The translations under genes and the position numbers were made by a program. From Pseudomonas marginalis (GTDB taxonomy: Bacteria; Pseudomonadota; Gammaproteobacteria; Pseudomonadales; Pseudomonadaceae), in NCBI RefSeq assembly GCF_001645105.1, contig NZ_LKEG01000038.1:62001-126000 (forward strand): 64,000 nt of DNA, in the 5' to 3' direction. Below are positions 45,573 through 54,641 of this stretch, one piece after another (within the stretch, counting starts at the first letter, position 1; each line of letters opens with the position of its first letter). The notes under the pieces are model-generated. The model did no database searches and was not told the origin of the DNA. It worked only from the letters and a program-made list of their open reading frames with translations.

Positions 45573-46169
45573 GTGAAACAATTCATCGACTTCATCCCGC
45601 TGTTGCTGTTTTTCATCGTCTACAAACTCGACCCCAGGGTCATCGATCTGGCCGGCCATGAGCTGACGTTCGGGGGCATCTACAGCGCCACCGCCGTGCT
45701 TATCATCAGCTCCGTCGTGGTCTACGGCGCCATCTTCATCTCCCAGCGCAAACTGGAAAAAAGCCAATGGCTGACCCTGGTCGCCTGCCTGGTCTTCGGC
45801 AGCCTGACCCTGGCCTTCCACAGTGAAACCTTCCTTAAATGGAAAGCCCCGGTGGTGAACTGGCTGTTCGCCCTGGCGTTCATCGGCAGCCATTTCATCG
45901 GTGACCGCCTGTTGATCAAGCGGATCATGGGCCATGCGTTGACCCTGCCGGAGCCGGTGTGGACGCGCTTGAACGTAGCCTGGATCGTGTTCTTCCTGTT
46001 CTGCGGCGCCGCCAACCTGTTCGTGGCATTCACGTTCCAGGACTACTGGGTCGACTTCAAAGTCTTCGGCAGCCTGGGCATGACCGTGCTGTTCCTGGTT
46101 GCCCAGGGTATTTACCTGTCACGTCATCTGCATGACGCCGACCCCACCACGCCAAAAACCGAGGACTGA
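45573..46169 (+). CDS. yciB: Inner-membrane septation protein A (YciB/IspZ)
   Basis: A 198-residue protein with five or six membrane helices; the start [18 protein letters not shown] and [14 protein letters not shown] and [18 protein letters not shown] are diagnostic. YciB affects cell-envelope synthesis and septation through contacts with elongasome and divisome proteins. Start GTG 45573 (the family starts MKQF). It ends 1 bp before the yciI-like gene, in the same order as in other gammaproteobacteria. Confidence 0.93.
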   Translation: MKQFIDFIPLLLFFIVYKLDPRVIDLAGHELTFGGIYSATAVLIISSVVVYGAIFISQRKLEKSQWLTLVACLVFGSLTLAFHSETFLKWKAPVVNWLFALAFIGSHFIGDRLLIKRIMGHALTLPEPVWTRLNVAWIVFFLFCGAANLFVAFTFQDYWVDFKVFGSLGMTVLFLVAQGIYLSRHLHDADPTTPKTED

Positions 46170-46170
46170 C

Positions 46171-46470
46171 ATGCTCTACGCCATCATTGCCACCGACGTT
46201 GCCAACTCGCTGGAAAAACGCCTGAGCGTGCGCCCAGCTCACGTCGAACGGCTGAAACAGCTGCAAGCCGAAGGACGTATCGTGTTGGCCGGCCCGCATC
46301 CTGCGGTGGACAGCAATGACCCGGGCGATGCCGGTTTCACCGGTAGCCTGATCGTTGCCGAGTTCGCGTCCCTGGCCGATGCCCAGGCCTGGGCCAAGGC
46401 TGACCCTTACGTCGCGGCCGGCGTTTACGCCGACGTCGTGATCAAACCGTTCAAGCAAGTCCTGCCTTGA
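46171..46470 (+). CDS. YciI family protein
   Basis: A 99-residue ferredoxin-like dimeric protein starting [18 protein letters not shown], with [21 protein letters not shown] and the conserved [17 protein letters not shown]. The His/Asp pair of the family (GPHP, DPY) is present. Members are related to a muconolactone-isomerase-like fold, and E. coli YciI function is unknown. ATG 46171 is one base after the yciB stop, so it is translated from the same mRNA. Confidence 0.9.
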   Translation: MLYAIIATDVANSLEKRLSVRPAHVERLKQLQAEGRIVLAGPHPAVDSNDPGDAGFTGSLIVAEFASLADAQAWAKADPYVAAGVYADVVIKPFKQVLP

Positions 46471-46577
46471 TCAAAAGGCGTGCCGAACCTATTCGGTTCG
46501 GCGAGCGCCTAATTGCTCATTATTCTGGGTAACCTGCCGACAACGTTCTGAATATTCGTGTGGAATCAGGAGTTCCG

Positions 46578-46985
46578 ATGCGCTTACGTCAGTTGTGTCT
46601 GTTGGCAGTGTTAATGATCGGGGCTACGGCCCACGCTGAAGAAACCTCGAACACCGGCAGTTCCACGCCCCTGTCCTTGAGTGCCGGCGCCCAGATCAGC
46701 GAGTTGCAGCAACGTTTGAAAGAAAGCGAACGCCAGCGTGAAGAACTGAGCAAGCAACTGCAAAGTGCTGACGCTACCCGCGAGAGCGCCCAATTGAATC
46801 GCCTTCGCCAAGAGAACCAACGCCTGGCCCAGCAACTCAAAGAGACACAGGGCGGGGCCTTGACCCGATGGCTGACCGAGCAACAACAGTGGTTCGTCAC
46901 CGGCGGGGCCGTCGCACTGATCGCCCTGCTGTGCGGGATCTTCGCCAGCGGTGGGCACCGTCGCCGTCGACAATGGCTAAATTGA
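46578..46985 (+). CDS. Periplasmic coiled-coil, C-tail-anchored protein upstream of the response regulator
   Basis: A 135-residue protein: signal peptide (MRLRQLCLLAVLMIGATAHA), a coiled coil of about residues 40-90 (ELQQRLKESERQREELSKQL), a membrane helix at about 105-125 (WFVTGGAVALIALLCGIF), and a basic tail RRRRQWLN. The layout is that of the TIGR04211/YgiM-like proteins without an SH3 domain. AGGAG precedes ATG 46578. It lies 7 bp before the CpxR-like gene and is probably cotranscribed, as in P. aeruginosa. Confidence 0.75.
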   Translation: MRLRQLCLLAVLMIGATAHAEETSNTGSSTPLSLSAGAQISELQQRLKESERQREELSKQLQSADATRESAQLNRLRQENQRLAQQLKETQGGALTRWLTEQQQWFVTGGAVALIALLCGIFASGGHRRRRQWLN

Positions 46986-46992
46986 GTGAGTC

Positions 46993-47670
46993 ATGAGCGA
47001 GCTGTTACTGATAGATGATGACCAGGAGCTCTGCGAGCTGCTGACCAGTTGGTTGAGCCAGGAAGGCTTCCAGGTGCGCGCCTGCCATGACGGCTTGAGC
47101 GCCCGCAAAGCCTTGGCCGACAGCGCCCCGGCAGCGGTGGTGCTTGACGTAATGCTGCCCGACGGCAGCGGCCTTGAGCTGCTCAAGCAATTGCGCAACG
47201 ACCACCCTGAGCTGCCGGTGCTGATGCTGTCGGCCCGCGGCGAACCGCTGGACCGTATCCTCGGCCTGGAACTGGGCGCCGATGATTACCTGGCCAAGCC
47301 CTGCGACCCCCGCGAGCTCACCGCCCGCCTGCGCGCGGTACTGCGCCGCAGCCACCCGGCGGCCGTGTCTACCCAGCTGGAGCTGGGTGACCTGTGCTTC
47401 AGCCCGGTACGCGGCGTGGTCAGCATCGATGAACAGGAATTTGCGCTCACCGTCTCCGAAAGCCGATTGCTGGAAGCTTTGCTGCGCCAGCCCGGCGAAC
47501 CGTTGGACAAACAGGAACTCGCGCAGATTGCCCTGGGCCGTAAGCTGACCCTTTACGATCGCAGCCTGGACATGCACGTGAGTAACCTGCGCAAAAAGAT
47601 CGGCCCACACCCGGATGGCCGGCCACGGATCGTGGCGTTGCGCAGTCGCGGTTACTACTACAGCCTGTAA
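46993..47670 (+). CDS. cpxR: OmpR-family response regulator (CpxR-like)
   Basis: A 225-residue response regulator. The receiver domain has acidic pocket IDDD at 7-10, phospho-acceptor Asp52 (VVLDVMLPDG) and Lys in YLAKPCD. The C-terminal OmpR winged helix ends SNLRKKIGPHP...IVALRSRGYYY. It belongs with the Spy-like gene (48975) and the sensor kinase (49505), together forming an envelope-stress circuit like CpxR/CpxP/CpxA. In other pseudomonads these genes are adjacent; here 1.3 kb carrying two unrelated minus-strand genes separates them. A terminator follows directly. Confidence 0.85.
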   Translation: MSELLLIDDDQELCELLTSWLSQEGFQVRACHDGLSARKALADSAPAAVVLDVMLPDGSGLELLKQLRNDHPELPVLMLSARGEPLDRILGLELGADDYLAKPCDPRELTARLRAVLRRSHPAAVSTQLELGDLCFSPVRGVVSIDEQEFALTVSESRLLEALLRQPGEPLDKQELAQIALGRKLTLYDRSLDMHVSNLRKKIGPHPDGRPRIVALRSRGYYYSL

Positions 47671-47696
47671 TTTTATATTTTTGGTTGGTACAAAAA

Positions 47697-47725
47697 AGCC
47701 CAGCTGGCGAGCTGGGCTTTAGTTT
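47697..47725. terminator. Bidirectional terminator after the CpxR-like gene
   Basis: AGCCCAGCT-GGCG-AGCTGGGCT hairpin with TTTAGTTT on the plus side and TTTTTTG on the minus side. It abuts the stop codon of the minus-strand membrane-protein gene and insulates the CpxR-like gene from the Spy-like gene. Confidence 0.9.
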
Positions 47726-48141
47726 GAGTGGGTTTTCATCGCATCCGTAGTCGCTTTGATTATTTCTTTAGCGGCTTCGACACTAATAGGTAACGGGGCT
47801 TGGAGGTCGTCCTGATCAGACTTAGGCCTGTGGTGAAAGTACCGTAGCAGAGCAATCAGAAGCAGCGTTGGAACGGTAGAAAGGGACACAATAATCGGAA
47901 TATCACCCGTGCTGTGGGGGCGCACTGCGCTGAAAAAGTACCAGGCACCCGCTGAAATCCTAATATTCCCCAAAAACACAAAGCCCAGCAGCGACACATA
48001 AAATAATAAGATCAACCCGACGGTGACAGTAGTCAGCCGTTTCTCCCACCTGAATCGCCAGGACTCTCTCTTCAGATAGTCACTAATAAGGTCGGGGTTA
48101 ACAGCTTCTCCTCCCGCCAAGTCGTCGCTGGTATCAATCAT
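47719..48141 (-). CDS. Two-helix membrane protein coupled to an ImmA/IrrE protease
   Basis: A 140-residue protein with a hydrophilic N-terminus, two membrane helices (about 38-60, VGLILLFYVSLLGFVFLG; and 84-103, IVSLSTVPTLLLIALL) and a soluble C-terminal tail. No family recognised. Its start overlaps the end of the ImmA/IrrE protease gene by 4 bp, so they are translationally coupled. AT content is higher than in the flanking Cpx-like genes. A membrane effector or sensor partner of the protease is one idea. Confidence 0.6.
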   Translation of the reverse strand: MIDTSDDLAGGEAVNPDLISDYLKRESWRFRWEKRLTTVTVGLILLFYVSLLGFVFLGNIRISAGAWYFFSAVRPHSTGDIPIIVSLSTVPTLLLIALLRYFHHRPKSDQDDLQAPLPISVEAAKEIIKATTDAMKTHSN

Positions 48142-48620
48142 AAAAGCCCAATCGCCTTCAGTCTGAACTCCATGGCGGCAGTTGACACTCCAAAAGCACC
48201 CGCCAGTTTTGCGATGTCAGTAACTCTTTGCTCAAGAACCATGTGCTTCACCAGCGCGGCGGGCATCAGAAGTGCAGCAGCGAATCGATTAGCTGCAATC
48301 TCTTTTGGATCTCTAGACCTGGCACTGAATTGCTCGGATGTATCTCGGGGTGCATCCAGGTCCCCGTGCACATGGTGGCCGATCTCGTGCGCAACGGTGA
48401 AGCGCTGCCGTACCGGAGCATCCAGAAAATTATAGGTAATCAACGGTGCGCCACTTCGGAAAGAGTAATGACCACTTTCCTGTGGGCGCCAGGTTTCCGG
48501 TTCAAGTGGGGTGAGGGCTTTCACCTCTATACCCATTGACTCGGCAATCGATATTGGATTTACCGGCAACCGGCCATTCCAATGGATACGCAGGACGTCG
48601 TCTGCAGTTCTGTACTCCAT
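48138..48620 (-). CDS. ImmA/IrrE-family metallopeptidase
   Basis: A 160-residue zinc metallopeptidase of the ImmA/IrrE (COG2856) type. The active site is VAHEIGHHVHG (His78, Glu79, His82) with a third ligand in EIAANRFAAALLMP (Glu107). ImmA-type enzymes cleave repressors of mobile elements and IrrE/DdrO-like repressors; toxin-antitoxin modules also use them. No XRE repressor is encoded next to it; instead a two-helix membrane protein overlaps downstream. It sits within an otherwise conserved Cpx-like locus and is probably imported. Confidence 0.82.
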   Translation of the reverse strand: MEYRTADDVLRIHWNGRLPVNPISIAESMGIEVKALTPLEPETWRPQESGHYSFRSGAPLITYNFLDAPVRQRFTVAHEIGHHVHGDLDAPRDTSEQFSARSRDPKEIAANRFAAALLMPAALVKHMVLEQRVTDIAKLAGAFGVSTAAMEFRLKAIGLL

Positions 48621-48974
48621 ACGGCCTCCTTAATATGGCTGAAAATATAACTATGCTGGATAAAAATGAGGTCGGATTCTGCACAAGTCAAGAGCTTCCG
48701 TCAAATTGTAGTTGACAGGCTAAAAACATTTCGATAAAGGAAAAAATCACAAAAAAGCTGTTCATTTATACAGTCACTTCAGTTGTGATGCCAATAGCCT
48801 GGATGCATGTTGTAGCAATTGAGCTGGACTCACCCTTTCATGTGAACAGCAGTTTTGTCAGTTCGCAACAAAACCCTCTTTACCCAAGCTTTACGCACAC
48901 CTGACCGCCGCTGACCTTGATCTCCGTAATCTACTCACATCCGGACTCACCGGAATAGAGACAGGAGAATCACC
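48621..48974. other. AT-rich non-coding stretch right of the ImmA cassette
   Basis: 354 bp without a supported gene, clearly richer in A/T than its surroundings. It contains the promoter side of the minus-strand ImmA cassette and the leader of the Spy-like gene (ACAGGAG before ATG 48975). I see no transposase remnant or flanking direct repeat. It may include the right boundary of the insertion. Confidence 0.5.
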
Positions 48975-49439
48975 ATGCGCAAGACCCTTATCGCTTTGAT
49001 GTTCGCCGCTGCCCTGCCGACCGTTGCCATGGCTGCAATGCCCGAAGGCCCCGGCCCAATGGGCGGCCCAGAAGGCCACATGATGGGTGGCCCGGGCCAC
49101 GGCGGTGAACACGGTCCGCGCGGCAAAGGCGGCCCTTTCAGCCAACTGGACCTGAGCAAAGAGCAGCGCGAGCAGATCGGCAAACTGATGGGCGACCAAT
49201 GGCATGCTCGCAAGGACCTGACCAAAAAGTACCTGGATAAACTGCCCGCTGCCGACCAGAAAGCCATGCAGGACGAAATCGCCGCCGGCAAGCAGAAAAC
49301 CCAGGCTGACATCCGTGCCGTGCTGAAGCCCGATCAGCAGAAGAAATTCGACGAGATCGTCAAGAAGCAAGAACAGCGCCGCGCCGAATGGAAGGAATTC
49401 CAAGCCTGGAAAGCGCAACAGCCGCAAAAAGCGCAATAA
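48975..49439 (+). CDS. Spy/CpxP-like periplasmic chaperone
   Basis: A 154-residue periplasmic protein: signal peptide ending in AMAA (about residue 21), a Gly/His/Met-rich segment (residues 25-52, with MMGGPGHGGEHGP) that may bind metal, then a helical LTXXQ-type domain (QLDLSKEQREQIGKL and VLKPDQQKKFDEI). Homologues Spy and CpxP act as ATP-independent chaperones and restrain the CpxA sensor. Its place between the CpxR-like and CpxA-like genes supports that role. AGGAG precedes the ATG. Confidence 0.85.
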   Translation: MRKTLIALMFAAALPTVAMAAMPEGPGPMGGPEGHMMGGPGHGGEHGPRGKGGPFSQLDLSKEQREQIGKLMGDQWHARKDLTKKYLDKLPAADQKAMQDEIAAGKQKTQADIRAVLKPDQQKKFDEIVKKQEQRRAEWKEFQAWKAQQPQKAQ

Positions 49440-49504
49440 TGCCCCCGTAACGCTCCCAGCCCAGTGGCTCTCGCCACTGGGCTTTTCCTGTTTGAGGGTT
49501 TCCT

Positions 49505-50848
49505 GTGCGTTCATTGTTCTGGCGCATCCTGGCCAGCTTCTGGCTGGCCATCGCCTTGGTTGCCGGGTTGTCGATCCTGCTTGGGCACATGCTTAATCAA
49601 GATGCCTGGATTCTCAGCCGTCACCCCGGTCTCAATAACCTGGCCGAAGAGTGGACCCAGCTCTACGAAGCCCAAGGTGAAGACGCTGCCCAGGATTTGC
49701 TGCAACAGCGTAAACGCCAGTATCACATCGATGTGCAGGTACTGAACGAAAGCGGCGAGCCGGTGGTGCGCGGTACGTTCCCGCGCCGCGCCGCCGCTTT
49801 TGAGGCTCGGCAGAACGACAGCAATGACGGCCACCTGCCTTGGCGCCGCCTGACCGCTGAATACACCAGTGAGAAGACCGGCGACACTTACCTGTTGATC
49901 TACCGCATCCCACACCCGGAGCTGGACGAATGGCACCGCAGCAGCCTGGCATGGCCGTTAATGGCATTGGTCGTCGCCTTGGTGGTGTTGACCCTGTTCA
50001 GCCTGTTCGTCACGCTGTCCATCACGCGCCCGTTGAGCCGCCTGCGCGGTGCCGTGCATGACCTTGGCCAAGCCACCTACCAGCAAAACAGCCTGGCGCA
50101 GCTGGCCAACCGACGCGATGAGTTCGGCGTGCTGGCCACCGACTTCAACCGCATGGGTGCGCGCCTGCAAAGCCTGATCGGCAGCCAGCGCCAGTTGCTG
50201 CGCGACGTGTCCCACGAACTGCGTTCGCCCCTGGCCCGCCTGCGCATCGCCCTGGCCCTGGCCGAACGCGCCAGCCCCGAGGAACGCGAAAAACTCTGGC
50301 CTCGCCTGACCCGCGAATGTGATCGCCTGGAGGCACTGATCAGCGAGATCCTGGTATTGGCCCGCGTCGATGCCGACAACGCCAGCGCCGAAGAGATCGA
50401 CCTCAACCCGTTGCTCAAGACCCTGCAAAAGGACGCCCAACTCAGCGCCCCGGACCAGGTGGTGCAGCTCACCACCGATACCGAACTGCACCTCAAGGGG
50501 TGGCCGACCATGATCGAACGGGCAGTGGATAACCTGCTGCGTAACGCCCAGCGCTTCAACCCGCCGGGCCAGCCGATCGAGTTACACGCCCACCTTCACG
50601 GCGAGCATATTGTGATCAGCGTGCGCGACCACGGCCCCGGCGTTGATGCCGAGCACCTGAGCCAATTGGGCGAACCGTTCTACCGCGCCCCTGGCCAGAC
50701 CGCACAAGGCCACGGCCTGGGCCTGGCGATTGCCCGGCGCGCCGCCGAGCGCCATGGCGGCAGCCTGTTCCTGGCCAATCATGCCCAAGGCGGTTTTATC
50801 GCCAGTATCGACCTGCCGCTGGAGCCTGGGGTTGTCACACCGGCCTGA
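49505..50848 (+). CDS. cpxA: Membrane sensor histidine kinase (CpxA-like)
   Basis: A 447-residue sensor kinase: membrane helices at about 8-28 and 150-172 around a periplasmic sensor domain, HAMP (about 173-225), the phospho-acceptor His237 in DVSHELRSPL, then N box DNLLRNAQRF, DHGPGV and GHGLGLAIARR. Start GTG 49505 with GAGG upstream. It pairs with the CpxR-like regulator and the Spy-like protein; P. aeruginosa has the same trio (PA3204-PA3206 from memory). Signal: misfolded or metal-stressed envelope, by inference. Confidence 0.88.
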   Translation: MRSLFWRILASFWLAIALVAGLSILLGHMLNQDAWILSRHPGLNNLAEEWTQLYEAQGEDAAQDLLQQRKRQYHIDVQVLNESGEPVVRGTFPRRAAAFEARQNDSNDGHLPWRRLTAEYTSEKTGDTYLLIYRIPHPELDEWHRSSLAWPLMALVVALVVLTLFSLFVTLSITRPLSRLRGAVHDLGQATYQQNSLAQLANRRDEFGVLATDFNRMGARLQSLIGSQRQLLRDVSHELRSPLARLRIALALAERASPEEREKLWPRLTRECDRLEALISEILVLARVDADNASAEEIDLNPLLKTLQKDAQLSAPDQVVQLTTDTELHLKGWPTMIERAVDNLLRNAQRFNPPGQPIELHAHLHGEHIVISVRDHGPGVDAEHLSQLGEPFYRAPGQTAQGHGLGLAIARRAAERHGGSLFLANHAQGGFIASIDLPLEPGVVTPA

Positions 50849-50888
50849 TGATCTTCTATAGTGGCCCTTCTATTATGGAGGGCCTTTG

Positions 50889-52238
50889 ATGACTGACCTG
50901 CTGACTCCCATCCAAGCCGCACTCGACCTGCCACGCACCCCGCTGACGTTGACCGAAGCCGGCGCCCTGCCCTCGACCTTTGCCGTGACCGACCTGGCCT
51001 GCGCCAGCGTCGGTGCCGCCGGCCAGGCCGTGGCCCAGTTGATCCAGCAACAGACCGGGCGATTGCCCGGCGTCAGCGTGGACCGCCGCCTCGCGTCCTT
51101 CTGGTTCTCCTCCTCGATTCGCCCGGTAGGCTGGGAAACCCCACCGCTGTGGGACCCGGTGGCTGGCGACTACGCCAGCGCCGATGGCTGGATTCGCCTG
51201 CACACCAACGCGCCCCATCACCGCGCCGCCGCCGAGCGGGTGTTGGGAAAAGCCGCCGACCGCAGCGAGATGGCCGCCTATGTTGCCAAGTGGAAGGCTG
51301 CTGAGTTGGAGCAGGCGATTGTCGATGAGGGTGGCTGCGCGGCGCAGATGCGTTCGTGGCAGGCATGGCAGTCGCATCCCCAAGGGTTGGCGGTGAATGC
51401 CGAGGCGTTGGTGCAGCGCCAGACCTATCAAACCACCCCCGACAAAGCCTGGCTCGGCTCGGTGGCGCGGCCGCTGGCGGGCCTCAAGGTCCTGGACCTG
51501 ACCCGCGTACTGGCCGGCCCCGTGGCCAGTCGTTTTCTCGCGGGCCTGGGCGCCGATGTGCTGCGCATCGACTCCCCGAGCTGGAACGAACCTGGCGTGG
51601 TGCCGGAAATGACCCTGGGCAAACGCTGCGCCCGCCTGGATCTCAAGAGTGCCGAAGGCCGCCGGATTTTCGCCAGCCTCCTCCAAGACACCGACATCCT
51701 GTTCCACGGCTACCGCGCCGACGCCCTGGAGCAACTGGGCTACACCGCCAGCACCCTGCAAACCCTCGCCCCAGGCCTGATCGACGTGAGCCTGAACGCC
51801 TACGGCTGGAGCGGCCCGTGGCGCAATCGCCGGGGTTTCGACAGCCTGGTGCAGATGAGCTGCGGGATTGCCGCGGCGGGCATGGCCTGGAAACAAGCGG
51901 ACAAACCGGTGCCGCTGCCGTTGCAGGCGCTGGATCACGCCACGGGGTACTTGATGGCGGCCAGTGCGCTTCAAGCCTTGAGCGAACGCTTGAAATCCGG
52001 GCGTGGCGGTTCGGCGCGGTTGTCGTTGGCGCGTACGGCAAAATTGTTGGTGGAGGCAGGACAGGTGCCGGAGCAGCCGGCGTTGCGAGCCGAGGAAGCG
52101 AGCGATCAAGGGCTGGTGGTTGAACAGACCGCGTGGGGCCCGGCGCATCGTTTGCTTGCGCCGGTGACCATCAGCGGTACACCGTTGCAGTGGGATCTGG
52201 CGGCAGGCGAATTGGGGTCACACCGGGCGCAGTGGTGA
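50889..52238 (+). CDS. CaiB/BaiF-family (class III) CoA-transferase
   Basis: A 449-residue class III CoA-transferase. The family signature runs LAGLKVLDLTRVLAGPVASRFLAGLGADVLRID near residue 195, with the nucleophile Asp likely in the GLIDVSLNAYGWSGPW region that follows. About 190 N-terminal residues precede the usual start of the fold, an extended version seen in many pseudomonads. Substrate unknown. ATG 50889 is preceded by GGAGGG. The gene stands alone after the sensor kinase and is followed by a REP pair. Confidence 0.85.
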   Translation: MTDLLTPIQAALDLPRTPLTLTEAGALPSTFAVTDLACASVGAAGQAVAQLIQQQTGRLPGVSVDRRLASFWFSSSIRPVGWETPPLWDPVAGDYASADGWIRLHTNAPHHRAAAERVLGKAADRSEMAAYVAKWKAAELEQAIVDEGGCAAQMRSWQAWQSHPQGLAVNAEALVQRQTYQTTPDKAWLGSVARPLAGLKVLDLTRVLAGPVASRFLAGLGADVLRIDSPSWNEPGVVPEMTLGKRCARLDLKSAEGRRIFASLLQDTDILFHGYRADALEQLGYTASTLQTLAPGLIDVSLNAYGWSGPWRNRRGFDSLVQMSCGIAAAGMAWKQADKPVPLPLQALDHATGYLMAASALQALSERLKSGRGGSARLSLARTAKLLVEAGQVPEQPALRAEEASDQGLVVEQTAWGPAHRLLAPVTISGTPLQWDLAAGELGSHRAQW

Positions 52239-52249
52239 ACCGACTGCCG

Positions 52250-52340
52250 CCATCGGGGGCAAGCCTCCTCCCACATTTTGACCACATTCCAACAGATGTA
52301 CCCGGTCAAGTGTGGGAGCTGGCTTGCCTGCGATGAGGCC
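52250..52340. repeat. REP pair, inverted, with a diverged right unit
   Basis: CATCGGGGGCAAGCCTCCTC at 52251 and TGTGGGAGCTGGCTTGCCTG at 52311 are recognisable but diverged REP arms. They lie between convergent CoA-transferase and glycosylase genes. Confidence 0.8.
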
Positions 52341-52353
52341 AGTAAAGACAGTA

Positions 52354-53217
52354 TCAATCTGACCGCTGCAACGACGTCCACAAATGCTGCGCCGCATACG
52401 CCCTCAGCGGCCGCCACGCCTCAGCCCGCGCCAACAACTGCCGTGCAGACACCGGCCCGCCCTCCAGCGCCGCCAGCGCATTGATCAGCCCGATATCCCC
52501 CGACGCAAACGCATCCGCTTCGCGCATCTGGCGCAGGGCGATGTACTGCGCCGTCCAATCGCCAATCCCCGGCAACGCGACCAGCCTGGTGATGCCCTCC
52601 TTGAGGCTGGCCTTGGGTTCGAACACCTCAGGATCATCCAGCAATGCCTGGGCGACACCTGACAACGTGCGCCCACGCGCCTTGGGCATGCCAAGGCTGG
52701 CCAGGTCCGCCACGGCCAAGACTTCAGCCGTGGGGAACACATGGGTGATACCGGCGTAAGGCGTTTCCAGCGGTTGGCCGTAGTGCGCCACCAACTTGCC
52801 CGCCAGGCGAATGGCCGCCACCACGGTGATCTGCTGGCCCAGCACTGCACGAATCGCCAGCTCCAGCCCGTCCCAGGTGCCCGGTACGCGCAAGCCCGGA
52901 CGGGCCGCAACCAACCGGGCCATCAATGGGTCGGTCGCCAGCTGCGCATTGATCTGCTGGGGTTGGGCGTCCAGATCAAACATCTTGCGCAGGCGGCGCT
53001 CGATCTCGGGCAACGCCGCCCCCTCTGGAAACTCCACGCCCACATCCAACCCATCGCCAGTCCCCGGCGCCACACTGATCCAGCCATGCCGTCCCTCGAC
53101 GCTGATGCTGCGCCGATACACGCCCGCCTCCACGGTCTCCATCCCAGCGATCGCCCGTGCCGACAGAAAGCCCAACATCGCCGCCCAGTCATACGGCGGC
53201 TGATACGCCAATCTCAC
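52354..53217 (-). CDS. DNA-3-methyladenine glycosylase II (AlkA-like)
   Basis: A 287-residue helix-hairpin-helix DNA glycosylase. The HhH motif is LPGIGDWTAQYIALR (residues 215-229) and the catalytic Asp is likely Asp241 (FASGDIGL). The N-terminal AlkA_N domain (YQPPYDW...) is present, but no methyl-acceptor Ada domain. It removes alkylated bases such as 3-methyladenine. Start GTG 53217 overlaps the stop of the ArcD-like gene (GTGA), so translation is coupled to an amino-acid antiporter, an unusual pairing. Confidence 0.88.
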   Translation of the reverse strand: MRLAYQPPYDWAAMLGFLSARAIAGMETVEAGVYRRSISVEGRHGWISVAPGTGDGLDVGVEFPEGAALPEIERRLRKMFDLDAQPQQINAQLATDPLMARLVAARPGLRVPGTWDGLELAIRAVLGQQITVVAAIRLAGKLVAHYGQPLETPYAGITHVFPTAEVLAVADLASLGMPKARGRTLSGVAQALLDDPEVFEPKASLKEGITRLVALPGIGDWTAQYIALRQMREADAFASGDIGLINALAALEGGPVSARQLLARAEAWRPLRAYAAQHLWTSLQRSD

Positions 53218-54641
53218 AACGACAACACCCCGCTGTACAACCCATATGCCGCCAGCCCCGCGCCGGTGACCACACAGCTGAAAATGCCTTTTTCCAGGTG
53301 GGTAAACAAGGGCTGGCCCTGCTCACGCTTGGCCAGGGCAAACAGGATCACGCCCGGTGCATACAGCAACGCCGACAGCAGCAGGTACTTCAAACCGCCG
53401 GCGTAGAGCAGCCACACCGCGTAGCCGAGGGCAACCAGGCCAACCAGCAAGTCCTTCATGCGCTGGCCGTGGGCGCCTTCGTAGGTTTCGCCGCGCCCAC
53501 TCAACAACACGGCATAGGCCGCCGACCACAGGTACGGCACCAGGATCATCGACGAGGCGAGGTAAATCAGGGTGGTGTAGGTGCTGTGGGAAAACAGCGT
53601 GATCACCAGGAAAACCTGGATCATCACATTGGTCAGCCACAACGCGTTGACCGGCACCTGGTTGGCGTTTTCCTTTTTCAGGAAGGCCGGCATGGTCTTG
53701 TCCTGGGCCGTGGCATAGAGGATTTCGGCGCAAAGCAACGCCCAGGACAGCAAGGCGCCGAGCAGGGAAACCGCCAAGCCAATGCTGATCGCCATCGCGC
53801 CCCAGGGGCCGACAATATGTTCGAGCACGCCGGCCAGGGACGGGTTCTGCAATTGCGCAAGTTCCGGCTGGCTCATGATCCCCAGGGACAGTACGTTCAC
53901 CAGCACCAGCAAGGCCAGCACCCCAAGAAAACCGATCACCGTGGCGCGGCCCACGTCCGAGCGTTTCTCCGCCCGCGCCGAATACACGCTGGCGCCTTCG
54001 ATACCAATAAACACAAATACGGTGACCAGCATCATGTTGCGCACCTGGTCCACCACGTTGCCGATGTTCGGGTTGCCCAGGCCCCAGATATCCCGAGTGA
54101 AAATATCGGCCTTGAACGCCACACCCGCGATCACGATAAACATCAGCAACGGTACGATCTTCGCCACGGTGGTGATCTGGTTGATGAACGCCGCCTCCTT
54201 GATCCCGCGCAGCACTAGGAAATGCACGGCCCACAGCAGCAACGACGCACACCCAATGGCCACCGGCGTGTTGCCCTGGCCGAACAGCGGAAAAAAGTAA
54301 CCCAGGGTACTGAACAGCAACACGAAGTAACCGACGTTGCCCATCCATGCACTGATCCAATAGCCCCAGGCCGACGAGAACCCCATGTAGTCACCGAAGC
54401 CCGCCTTTGCGTAGGCATACACGCCCGAATCCAGGTTGGGTTTGCGATTGGCCAGGGTCTGGAACACGAACGCGAGGGTCAGCATACCGACGGCGGTGAT
54501 CGCCCAGCCGATCAACACCGCCCCCACCTCGGCACGCGCGGCCATATTCTGCGGCAACGAAAAAATCCCACCGCCGATCATCGACCCCACCACCAGGGCA
54601 ATCAGGGCGCTGAGTCGAAGTTTTTGAACGGGTTGAGACAT
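53214..54641 (-). CDS. ArcD-like arginine:ornithine antiporter, divergent second copy
   Basis: A 475-residue APC-family antiporter with about twelve or thirteen helices, very similar to the arcD product encoded divergently at 55086 (shared GSMIGGGIFSLPQNMAA and FGDYMGFSSAWGYWISAW). It should exchange arginine for ornithine or a related pair. CAGGAG precedes ATG 54641. It lies back to back with arcD over a 444-bp AT-rich region and is coupled at its 3' end to an alkA-like gene. The duplication may have given altered substrate range. Confidence 0.88.
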   Translation of the reverse strand: MSQPVQKLRLSALIALVVGSMIGGGIFSLPQNMAARAEVGAVLIGWAITAVGMLTLAFVFQTLANRKPNLDSGVYAYAKAGFGDYMGFSSAWGYWISAWMGNVGYFVLLFSTLGYFFPLFGQGNTPVAIGCASLLLWAVHFLVLRGIKEAAFINQITTVAKIVPLLMFIVIAGVAFKADIFTRDIWGLGNPNIGNVVDQVRNMMLVTVFVFIGIEGASVYSARAEKRSDVGRATVIGFLGVLALLVLVNVLSLGIMSQPELAQLQNPSLAGVLEHIVGPWGAMAISIGLAVSLLGALLSWALLCAEILYATAQDKTMPAFLKKENANQVPVNALWLTNVMIQVFLVITLFSHSTYTTLIYLASSMILVPYLWSAAYAVLLSGRGETYEGAHGQRMKDLLVGLVALGYAVWLLYAGGLKYLLLSALLYAPGVILFALAKREQGQPLFTHLEKGIFSCVVTGAGLAAYGLYSGVLSL

